Shown here in pieces: positions 5,189 to 11,926 of a stretch of DNA of 11,926 nucleotides (its first letter is position 1; each line of letters starts with the position of its first letter). The translations under genes were made by a program, and so were the position numbers. The notes beneath the pieces were generated by a model. It had not been told where the DNA came from. It made no database searches and saw only the letters and a program-made list of their open reading frames with translations. Origin of the DNA: JAVBNU01 sp031551265. Its GTDB lineage: Bacteria > Cyanobacteriota > Vampirovibrionia > Gastranaerophilales > Gastranaerophilaceae. The stretch lies in NCBI GenBank assembly GCA_031551265.1, contig JAVBNU010000053.1, positions 1 to 11,926 on the forward strand, written 5' to 3'.

Positions 5189-7309
5189 TTATTTTGCAAG
5201 CATATTCATAAACTTGTGATACTTTCCTGCGACACCATTTTCGGTTTTCTTTGCGTGCGCTTCTTGCTTTTCTTTTGACATCGGTGTTATCGGCTTGCCA
5301 ACGAGCTTACGCGTCACTATATCCGTTGCTACAGTGTTCCAAAAGACTATATGCGCCATACCCGCTAGTGAATTGTTGTACTGTATTCGGAATATATTAT
5401 TGAATAAGTCCATAAGACTTAGTTGTACGGCCATTCTCATAACATTTTGTACAAATCTTTCACGCCCTTTTTGCGCAGCCGTATCTTTGTTTTTCGTCTG
5501 TTTCAACGAAAGTATGTAATCGTCCAATACAACGAAATACAGCGTTACCATTGATACTAGGTCCTTTGTCATTCTGCCGAGTTTTGCATTGTCTATACCT
5601 GACGTACTTTTATTAAATGCCGTCCTGACAGTGTTTTCAATGTACTTTTTAAATCCCTCGTCATTCAAATTTTCGCCGCCTTTGCGTAAATAGTTTTGAT
5701 AAGCCGTAGAAATCATTGCTAGGTCGTTTTGGTCTTTTTTACCGCCTTCTATAAATTTTGCAATTTTGGTGCCGGCTTCGGTGCCGCTTAACTTTGCAGC
5801 TGCCAAAACAATGCTTGAAGCAAATTTGTAAGGTAACAATGCAAGGTCTTTAATCAATTTAAACGGCACCAATGCAGTTTTAACAATCTCAATCAACGGT
5901 ACTTTCATATTCGTAAATGGTATTTTCACAAGTTTGTCGAGCTTGTTAAGTTTATAAATATCGCCATTTAGAATATCGCTATTATTTCCATCTAAGACTC
6001 TGCGATAGCGCTCCGCTAGGTCTTTGAAGTCGGCTTCTTTAACCCTTTTAACAAATGTATTCATATCATCTACATTAACTTCTAACTTCGCCCTGAAATT
6101 ATTGTCTATCCAGTCATTACGGCGTTTTAAAATATTTTTGCCAAACTCGGTTTTCATTATCTGTCTTTTAGCCGCTAGTATCGAAAAGCCGCCGACAATA
6201 CTTGCAGCACAAAATAACGCAACATTTTTAGCAGTGATATAGTGTTTTTTCTTTTCGTCGGACTTAAATGGTGTAATCCAGTACAAATCGTTATTTCCAG
6301 CGTTTCCTTTAAAACAATTTGGGTCAGTTAGCACTTTGGGAGATAGGTATTTTCTGGATTGCCACGCTCCCGCTGGTCGCTCGCAATGAGAATCAGGTAA
6401 TTTTTCAGGGATTAAACTTTTACCTACGGCCAGTCTTGAACCACTTTCAACGGCTGCTACCGTTCCGGTGGTAATAAGCGGCGCCATTACAGGAATGGTG
6501 TTAGTGAGTTTGTCAAAAGCGTTCAACGTTCCGTATGTTGTGTATGCAGTGGCGCCAGTACGTATAAACTCCTGCTGCATACGCTGATATGCGCTAGCTT
6601 TTGCCTGTTCTTCTGTCATACCATTGCGCAGTGACATATTGTAAATATCTGTGGCCAAGAAAAACGCGGGAACTAGCCCCGACACAATGCGATTTAAAGA
6701 GCGTTCAGCCGATGTGTTGTAGTTGCCTGTTTTTTTACTCATATAATTGCGCAGCATGTCATCAGTCTGTTTTACAACAAGCTCCTCGATATTTTCGGGT
6801 ATTTTATCGCCGTTTTCCTTGACTATTTTGTTGTAAATTTTTCCGACTTCTTCCAACGCTCCACGCAGCGACTGCACGTTTTCACGAATGATTTTGTTAT
6901 CGCGATGACGCTGCAAAAATTCAGCATTGTTCAATTTCTCAAACATTGTGCTTTTCTTCGCCAAACTTCCAACGATACCACCATATATATCTTTCCACAT
7001 TCCTGTGAACGGATACAGAAAACTATTAACAACCTTTTGAAACATCGACTCATCACGTATAGCCCCACCATCAAAAACCTTCTTAAAAGCGTCCGCAGGT
7101 ATCTCACGTTTGAGGTTTTTAAACAAGTTACCGTACTTGCTATCTAAAAACTTAATAACCTCATCGCAATTATCAATAACAAATCTTTTCCCACCGCCTA
7201 GCGCCTTTTCTATACCCTTAAAACTAATTTCGTTTTTTACACATGAGCATTGTAGGTTTAAACCTACATTTGAGTTGTTATTTTTGTTACATAAATTTGG
7301 TAAGATCAT
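5189..7309 (-). CDS. Large polytopic membrane protein of unknown function with ISFKG leader
   Basis: I do not recognise this protein of about 706 residues. It has a polar, Asn- and Cys-rich leader ending in ISFKG at 28-32, a soluble helical region (to about 200), and hydrophobic segments near 205-227, 271-296, 362-383, 470-509, 584-602 and 627-665. The C-terminus is basic. Residues 307-318 (SHCERPAGAWQS) are encoded by a palindromic repeat and look like a foreign insert in a loop between two membrane segments. Start is uncertain: GTG 7333 would add eight residues and neither start has a good ribosome site; ATG 7309 is chosen because ATG is commoner and leaves the leader intact. It is divergent from the operon at 7542 and 48 bp upstream of the tandem pair, probably the first gene of that minus-strand operon. 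An envelope role is inferred only from the membrane segments. Confidence 0.75.
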   Translation of the reverse strand: MILPNLCNKNNNSNVGLNLQCSCVKNEISFKGIEKALGGGKRFVIDNCDEVIKFLDSKYGNLFKNLKREIPADAFKKVFDGGAIRDESMFQKVVNSFLYPFTGMWKDIYGGIVGSLAKKSTMFEKLNNAEFLQRHRDNKIIRENVQSLRGALEEVGKIYNKIVKENGDKIPENIEELVVKQTDDMLRNYMSKKTGNYNTSAERSLNRIVSGLVPAFFLATDIYNMSLRNGMTEEQAKASAYQRMQQEFIRTGATAYTTYGTLNAFDKLTNTIPVMAPLITTGTVAAVESGSRLAVGKSLIPEKLPDSHCERPAGAWQSRKYLSPKVLTDPNCFKGNAGNNDLYWITPFKSDEKKKHYITAKNVALFCAASIVGGFSILAAKRQIMKTEFGKNILKRRNDWIDNNFRAKLEVNVDDMNTFVKRVKEADFKDLAERYRRVLDGNNSDILNGDIYKLNKLDKLVKIPFTNMKVPLIEIVKTALVPFKLIKDLALLPYKFASSIVLAAAKLSGTEAGTKIAKFIEGGKKDQNDLAMISTAYQNYLRKGGENLNDEGFKKYIENTVRTAFNKSTSGIDNAKLGRMTKDLVSMVTLYFVVLDDYILSLKQTKNKDTAAQKGRERFVQNVMRMAVQLSLMDLFNNIFRIQYNNSLAGMAHIVFWNTVATDIVTRKLVGKPITPMSKEKQEAHAKKTENGVAGKYHKFMNMLAK
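6358..6387. repeat. Palindromic repeat element inserted in frame within a gene
   Basis: The 30-bp element starts ATTGCCACGC and ends CGCTCGCAAT; its ends ATTGC/GCAAT pair, with GC-rich partly complementary sequence between. It resembles the dispersed ATTGCGAGCG...GTGGCAAT palindromes of Rickettsia and several other bacteria. On the minus strand it is translated as HCERPAGAWQ within the membrane protein without breaking the frame. It is more GC-rich than its surroundings. Only one copy lies in this window, so repeat status rests on resemblance. Confidence 0.5.
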
Positions 7310-7401
7310 GGTTTTTTGAAAATCGCCTTTCACTTAAGAAATATAAGTAAGATGAAGAAATAAAATTGCATTTACAGCGAAAAATGTCGCTAAAAATTTA
7401 C

Positions 7402-7418
7402 AAAATTGTAACAATTTT
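7402..7418. promoter_or_regulatory. Perfect 17-bp palindrome, candidate operator
   Basis: AAAATTGT-A-ACAATTTT is a perfect inverted repeat with one central base. It lies in the 232-bp gap between the divergent starts at 7309 and 7542, 15 bp before the -35 of the plus-strand promoter, where a dimeric regulator could act on both operons. No regulator gene is visible in the window. Confidence 0.4.
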
Positions 7419-7433
7419 CTTCGCAAAGGCCGT

Positions 7434-7463
7434 TTTACTAGCAAAAAAATTTATGTTTATAAT
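7434..7463 (+). promoter_or_regulatory. Sigma-70 promoter for the five-gene operon
   Basis: TTTACT (7434-7439) and consensus TATAAT (7458-7463) are separated by 18 bp. Transcription would start near 7470, leaving a leader of about 70 nt before ATG 7542. The -10 is perfect and the -35 is four of six. Confidence 0.5.
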
Positions 7464-7541
7464 TAGTATAAGTATGAACTTTTTTAATTAAAAAGTTTAA
7501 GTGATTAAAAAGGAAAGAAGGCAGCAAGAAGGGAAGTTATT

Positions 7542-8681
7542 ATGAAAATATACAAAATCGACAATAGCAATCTAAATTGTTCACAGGTGGCATCGAATAA
7601 TATTCATAGAAATGTATCTAATAAAAGTGTTTTAACGCAACTTGATGATGTTTTTATTAAAAATACTTCCAATATAACCTTCACCGGTAATGACGACAAA
7701 AAAACTGTCACGACAGATAATTTAGTTGATGCTCTAGCCACAACAGGATTGGTAGGATCTGCATTTTTATTAAGTGTTGCAACCGGGATTGCTTTGGCAA
7801 AAAATATGGACGGAAAGGAAATATTCCAAAACAGCAACGGATATGCGTGTGATACTTCAGAATTAAGTTTAAAATCGAGTCAAGTAATTGCCGATGGGGA
7901 TGACGGTATCTTTAAAATTAAAGGCACAGGAATTGATATGGATGCCGAAAAATATCATTATGCAGACACAACTCGAGGTGTTTATTGGAACGAAGACCGT
8001 AGTGTTGATATAGATTTGTTAAACAATAAATACATTGATGTTAAAAACGGAATATTTATTGATATCCCTAATGGAATTGCCTCTATTGTGGATGATGGCG
8101 TAGTAAAAGCTATACCAATGATAAGCTTTCAAGGTGGACTAATGCCTTCACCTAATCCTCCAATGCCGCCTTATAGTATTCCATATGACGGAAATAATCC
8201 TGTTGTGGGTGCTTGGGAACATATTAAAGATTGTATAAATACGCTTTTTGGTACACATTTATCAGTTGGATATATGGTTGATGAAAACTATCATAAAGTT
8301 CCAATGAAAGAATATTTAGCTCAAAAAGATATGTTAAATAGAGAAATGGAAACGGCCTACCACAATGGTGAATCATACATCACGGCAGTACCTGAAAGCA
8401 GTCCTTTCTACGCAAAATTTATTGACCAAGGACTATTACCTATAGAAGCTGCTAACTCAGCGAATACTAATATTCTTCAATCATATATTGAACAACATAA
8501 CATACCTGTAAATCTAGAATCACATGGCGATACAGTTACGTTATCACCTCCATCGTTCACTATAGATACAACCACTCACCCAACTCACCCTCCAGGCACT
8601 GATAATCCCGACACTACAGGTGGAGGAACGGATACAGATGATGGTGGTTTGGATGGTATAGATTATAGTACTGCTTTTTAG
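7542..8681 (+). CDS. Membrane-anchored protein of unknown function with ITFTG leader and Thr/Gly/Asp-rich tail
   Basis: This 379-residue product matches no family I know. A polar leader ends in NITFTG at 44-49 and is followed by one hydrophobic helix (about 62-86). Next comes a region rich in Ile, Asp and Gly with an apparent beta-strand rhythm (about 115-195), a Pro-rich stretch (MPSPNPPMPPYSIP, 201-214), a mixed helical region, and a low-complexity tail of Thr, Pro, Gly and Asp (about 340-372) such as exposed proteins often carry. There is no classical signal peptide at the N-terminus; the helix could serve as an internal anchor. AAGAAGGGAAG ending at 7535 is a good ribosome site for ATG 7542. 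First gene of the operon, with its own promoter. A surface-exposed bitopic protein is a guess from composition. Confidence 0.75.
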   Translation: MKIYKIDNSNLNCSQVASNNIHRNVSNKSVLTQLDDVFIKNTSNITFTGNDDKKTVTTDNLVDALATTGLVGSAFLLSVATGIALAKNMDGKEIFQNSNGYACDTSELSLKSSQVIADGDDGIFKIKGTGIDMDAEKYHYADTTRGVYWNEDRSVDIDLLNNKYIDVKNGIFIDIPNGIASIVDDGVVKAIPMISFQGGLMPSPNPPMPPYSIPYDGNNPVVGAWEHIKDCINTLFGTHLSVGYMVDENYHKVPMKEYLAQKDMLNREMETAYHNGESYITAVPESSPFYAKFIDQGLLPIEAANSANTNILQSYIEQHNIPVNLESHGDTVTLSPPSFTIDTTTHPTHPPGTDNPDTTGGGTDTDDGGLDGIDYSTAF

Positions 8682-8696
8682 ATAAAAGGACTCTCT

Positions 8697-11024
8697 ATGA
8701 TTTTATTGAAAAGTAAACCAAATAGTTTTAATTCTTTATTTCAGCTTCAAGGTTCAATTGATAGCTGTAGTAATCAAGACGATAAGACAATAATTACTAA
8801 TAATAAAAAAAGTGATATTTCTAATTTTTTAATAAAATTTACTTCTCATACAGCACAGAACAATATAGAATTAAAACAACACATACAAAGCTGTATTAGC
8901 AATGTTTTTCGACAAGATAGAGAAGTTTTAGACAGCCAATATTTAGAGGAAGTTAGGAGCAAGGATAAGTATTCTAAATTAGGATACGTGGAGGCTCTTT
9001 TTGCAAAAGAAACAAGCTCTAGCGCTGCAAAATATTTTAAAACACAAAATATTCATGTGGTAAACCAGGAGTATTCAGACTTTTATAACTCTTCATTAAA
9101 ATCACTACATAGAGTTGTTGCCGGTGAAAAGCAATATAGCAAGTTATTTCTCAACGCAAAAATAGGTAAAACTTCTATTGTTGATATTTGGTTAGAGTAT
9201 TTAACTAGTCAAAGAAATAACCTGAGTGATGATACAAAAATAAAACTGCTAAACCAAAAACTGAGAGCCTACTCTAGGCCTGACGACCTAATTCAGCACA
9301 CAATCGAAAGATTTTTTGAAGATAAAATTAATTCCTCAACTCAGAAAAAAAATAATACACCTGCAAAAGTTGTTGAATATGATTTAGATGCAATAAAAAA
9401 CGTGTTTACAGATATTACATCTTCTAACGACAAAAAAAGTAAATTTATTGCAATTCTTGAAAATGACGATGTTCTAGAACATAAAATAAATAATAAAAAA
9501 ATAATTGACATGTTACTTTTGACATTAAATGATAATGAAATCCAGCCGGAACAACTTGATAATCAATACAAAAAAGATGCATTAAAAGAATTAGCTCAAG
9601 ACGAGCAACTTTTGGATGAGATGCTGAATGACTTTATGCGCATATTAAGAAAAGAAGCTGTAATCAGTAAATTAAAAAACACTGAACAAAAGCTATCTCA
9701 AGCAGCAGAGGATTTCTCGGATGCTGAAAAAGCACAATTCAAAAGGAATATTTGTACTAAGCCATTTAATATGCGCAGGGAAAATGTTGATAAGGCATTT
9801 AGTATAATTTCAAATTATCTAAAAACATGCAATAAAAGTGAGTACCGTGAAATGTTTGTAAATTTAGACGGTTTTTCCGAAGCTTTATATAATAATGATT
9901 TTCAAAATGCTGATACTTATTGGGATAAAATATCGCACACTATTTTTGAATATTGGGTGAATGATGATTTACAACAAGAAGTCGCAACTTTAAATAGTTG
10001 CAATAAAAAACTCTATGAATTTACACAGAGTGATTTATACGGGCAAATCAATGCTGTTACCGATATTAGTTTAATATTTAAATCAAATGTTTTTGATATC
10101 AAAGATAAAGTTTTTTTATTAGACAAATTGAATGAAAAGCCGCAAACATTTGCTCAGGAATTGTGCCAATTTTTAATAGATAAAGTGCCAAGCAATGCAA
10201 TTCGTGCTCAAATATTGAGAAATATCGCAGAATCCGAAGAGTTTGCGAATGAAAATTTTGCATACTTAAAGGCAATATTCATCAGTGACATAGATAATGG
10301 TAATGTAAAATCAGAAATTTTAACCAAAGAGATAAATAATGAAAGCCTAATTAATAGAATTATAGCACTCACTCCAATGCAGCACGAAATCAGGCATATG
10401 AGTCTAGATAATAAAATAGACTATCTTAAAAATTTCCCTGCTGAAGAACTGGATATACTACTTGAGCAAAGCCACAAAGGCTGGGTTCATGATAATGTTT
10501 GTCAGGCATATGAAGATGAAGCTGCGAAATACGATTTACATAATCGTTTTAGTCAGGTTATGGACAACATAACAATAACAATAGATGGAAAGAAATCTAA
10601 TTTCTTTGATGTTTTAAAGGAAGGTTTGCAAAATTTATATGGACAAAATGTTGACATAAAAAATATTAGTGAAAAAACGTTAAAAGAAGCTTTGTCTAAT
10701 CAAAGACTTATTTTGGCTCACGATAGTAATGTTGGTAAATTATTTGTAGGACAAAATAAACAATTAGAAAAAATAACAATGCTTTTGTGCGAAAATAGCA
10801 AAGAATCAAAAGAAATACACCAAATGCTTTCGTTAGCGTTAGATAAGATGGAACGTGAGCAACCAGCTAGAAAAAATGAAATAAAACATGCAAAATCTTT
10901 TTGGCGCACAGCTGCAACTTTAGGCACAGCTGGCGTTGCCGGATTTAGAATATATGCTTCGGGCGGGACAGACCCCTATGCGTACACAATTTTACTTCAA
11001 GCGCTTGCTGGCTTGATTTCATAA
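8697..11024 (+). CDS. Large helical protein of unknown function with hydrophobic C-terminus
   Basis: The 775-residue product is almost entirely predicted helix: charged, Lys/Asn/Asp-rich, with coiled-coil-like stretches in the middle (KELAQDEQLLDEMLNDFMR and following). It has no motif I recognise. The last 41 residues (735-775) are hydrophobic and Gly/Ala-rich (FWRTAATLGTAGVAGF, then ILLQALAGLIS), which could anchor it to a membrane by the tail. The N-terminus (MILLKSKPNSFNS) lacks both a signal peptide and the aromatic-glycine leader of its neighbours. AAAGGA at 8685-8690, 6 nt before ATG, supports the start; the gap from the previous gene is 15 bp. The sequence is visibly more AT-rich than the left half of the window. 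Possibly a scaffold or effector-like protein, but nothing proves it. Confidence 0.75.
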   Translation: MILLKSKPNSFNSLFQLQGSIDSCSNQDDKTIITNNKKSDISNFLIKFTSHTAQNNIELKQHIQSCISNVFRQDREVLDSQYLEEVRSKDKYSKLGYVEALFAKETSSSAAKYFKTQNIHVVNQEYSDFYNSSLKSLHRVVAGEKQYSKLFLNAKIGKTSIVDIWLEYLTSQRNNLSDDTKIKLLNQKLRAYSRPDDLIQHTIERFFEDKINSSTQKKNNTPAKVVEYDLDAIKNVFTDITSSNDKKSKFIAILENDDVLEHKINNKKIIDMLLLTLNDNEIQPEQLDNQYKKDALKELAQDEQLLDEMLNDFMRILRKEAVISKLKNTEQKLSQAAEDFSDAEKAQFKRNICTKPFNMRRENVDKAFSIISNYLKTCNKSEYREMFVNLDGFSEALYNNDFQNADTYWDKISHTIFEYWVNDDLQQEVATLNSCNKKLYEFTQSDLYGQINAVTDISLIFKSNVFDIKDKVFLLDKLNEKPQTFAQELCQFLIDKVPSNAIRAQILRNIAESEEFANENFAYLKAIFISDIDNGNVKSEILTKEINNESLINRIIALTPMQHEIRHMSLDNKIDYLKNFPAEELDILLEQSHKGWVHDNVCQAYEDEAAKYDLHNRFSQVMDNITITIDGKKSNFFDVLKEGLQNLYGQNVDIKNISEKTLKEALSNQRLILAHDSNVGKLFVGQNKQLEKITMLLCENSKESKEIHQMLSLALDKMEREQPARKNEIKHAKSFWRTAATLGTAGVAGFRIYASGGTDPYAYTILLQALAGLIS

Positions 11025-11033
11025 GGAGGAAAA

Positions 11034-11417
11034 ATGGACATAACAAACAAATTTAGCATAGCTACACAAAATTATAGACCGCAGGAGAACCAGAGCATAC
11101 AAGTAGATGCCTTAAAACAACAATTAAACGAAGTACAAGAACAAAGTGCTAAAGATAAAATTATGTTAAATACACTTAAGGATGCTTATTATTCCCAGAA
11201 AAAACTTGATTTACAGACGTTAAATTTTGGAAAAATTCTCACAGGTTTGATTGCATTACTCGGTGCAGGTGTAACTATTTTCCACCCCAATATGAAAAAT
11301 GAAAGAGCTTTTGGAACTTTATTTACTATAATTTGTGGAGCTTCTTCAATTGGCATGCATATAGGAAGTAAAAAAATTAAAAAAGAATTAGATCAAAAAT
11401 TAGACGAGGCAGCATAA
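11034..11417 (+). CDS. Small protein with coiled coil and membrane hairpin, unknown function
   Basis: This 127-residue protein has a polar N-terminus, a coiled-coil-like segment (about 22-62), two hydrophobic helices (about 66-84 and 92-111) separated by a short HPNMKNER loop, and a charged C-terminal tail (KKIKKELDQKLDEAA). The topology suggests a hairpin in the inner membrane with both charged ends on the same side. A canonical AGGAGG overlaps the stop of the preceding gene and stands about 5 nt before ATG, so strong, coupled translation is likely. Similar size and layout are seen in phage holins and small membrane adaptors, but there is no specific resemblance. Confidence 0.75.
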   Translation: MDITNKFSIATQNYRPQENQSIQVDALKQQLNEVQEQSAKDKIMLNTLKDAYYSQKKLDLQTLNFGKILTGLIALLGAGVTIFHPNMKNERAFGTLFTIICGASSIGMHIGSKKIKKELDQKLDEAA

Positions 11418-11708
11418 ATGAAAATATCTTTTAAATCTGATAATAATATTGAACTACAAGTCAAACAAATAATGAGAGAAAATTATCCTTCATTGATTGA
11501 CGATGTTGTGGCTAAATGCACTGATAAACTTGGTAAAGACTTTGAAACCAGCCTTAAATATGAATTGGGCAAAGCGAGAAATGATGTAAACAAAAATGAC
11601 TTGCTAAATATATTAAAAACTCTAAAAGTTACATATGAAGAATCCGGACTAACCAAAGAATCTCAAGCAATCCATTCTCAAATCAAAAGACTAGATGTAA
11701 AGGCTTAA
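11418..11708 (+). CDS. Small helical protein of unknown function starting with MKISFKS
   Basis: The 96-residue, soluble, largely helical product starts MKISFKS, a shortened version of the aromatic leader seen in its neighbours, followed by IELQVKQIMRENYP and two amphipathic helices. There is no membrane segment. Its ATG directly abuts the previous stop (TAAATG), so translation is very probably coupled; GAGG near 11406 can serve as ribosome site. No family is recognised. Tight coupling to the membrane-hairpin protein suggests the two products act together. Confidence 0.7.
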   Translation: MKISFKSDNNIELQVKQIMRENYPSLIDDVVAKCTDKLGKDFETSLKYELGKARNDVNKNDLLNILKTLKVTYEESGLTKESQAIHSQIKRLDVKA

Positions 11709-11711
11709 TAT

Positions 11712-11926
11712 ATGCGAGTTAACTTATTAACATTTCCACAAAAATATCCTTCTTTTGGCATTTCGTCAGATAAAAACGAAACATTAAGCAGCTACAATAC
11801 TGTTAGTGATGTAGTGAAAAGAGAAGCGCAGACTAATATAAGTGCAAACAGACAATCTCTTATAGATTCAATAATAAAAAAAATATTGGAAAATCATGCG
11901 CAGAAAATATTGCATTCTGCGAATTC
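11712..11926 (+). CDS. Partial protein of unknown function, cut by the window end
   Basis: The frame is open from ATG 11712 to the window edge, giving 71 complete codons. It begins MRVNLLTFPQKYPSFGISSD, again a short leader with an aromatic-glycine pair (SFG, 14-16), followed by a polar helical stretch (VSDVVKREAQTNI, IIKKILENHAQKIL). Its start is 3 bp after the preceding stop, with AAAGG at 11699-11703 as ribosome site. It is the fifth gene of the operon. Too little is present to name a function. Confidence 0.65.
   Translation, partial: MRVNLLTFPQKYPSFGISSDKNETLSSYNTVSDVVKREAQTNISANRQSLIDSIIKKILENHAQKILHSAN

Noticed and set aside
7376..7391. Inverted repeat AGCGA/TCGCT as a second operator
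   Set aside because: The arms are only 5 bp and do not extend; expected by chance in AT-rich spacer.
15..11926. Whole-window genetic code with TGA read as Trp
   Set aside because: All other Trp codons are TGG, long frames contain no in-frame TGA, and only one site is affected.
11921..11926. Window ends in GAATTC, an EcoRI site, hinting at a cloning boundary
   Set aside because: The last gene is simply cut in mid-frame; a six-base match at the edge is weak evidence and no vector sequence is visible.

Overview
The window most resembles a gut bacterium of the Gastranaerophilales / Vampirovibrionia type (non-photosynthetic relatives of cyanobacteria). This is an inference. It rests on moderate-to-low GC, tightly packed operons of unfamiliar proteins, and above all a recurring N-terminal signature: several otherwise unrelated proteins begin with a short polar leader closing on an aromatic-glycine motif (ISFKG, ITFTG, FGT, SFG). 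From memory, this is common in hypothetical proteins of that lineage. No rRNA, tRNA, CRISPR array, transposase or integrase was seen.

Layout. (1) 15-1802, plus strand: a phage-like module. A ParB-type domain and a beta-class DNA methyltransferase are encoded in one continuous frame, interrupted by a single TGA exactly where such fusion proteins normally carry Trp. A DUF5681 protein follows; this family usually sits next to a phage terminase, but no terminase follows here. (2) 1972-2820, plus: a stand-alone PAPS-reductase/DndC-like PP-loop enzyme with its own candidate promoter. (3) 2823-4304, minus and convergent with (2): a secreted, two-HKD phospholipase D-like protein with an N-terminal Cys/His segment and a C-terminal calcium-binding-type motif. 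(4) 4377-7309, minus: a large polytopic membrane protein followed by two tandem paralogous small proteins (about 60% identical). The membrane-protein gene carries an in-frame palindromic repeat resembling the elements that insert into genes in Rickettsia. (5) 7542 to the window end, plus and divergent from (4): a compact operon of five unrecognised genes, the last truncated by the window edge.

How the parts may relate. The left module looks like acquired phage DNA, probably decaying or recoded at one codon. The divergent units (4) and (5) share a 200-bp intergenic region with a perfect 17-bp palindrome and a consensus -10. Both encode membrane-associated proteins with the aromatic-glycine leader, so they could be co-regulated parts of one lineage-specific envelope system. 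That link is inferred, not shown. All 11 other complete frames end in TAA or TAG and none in TGA.
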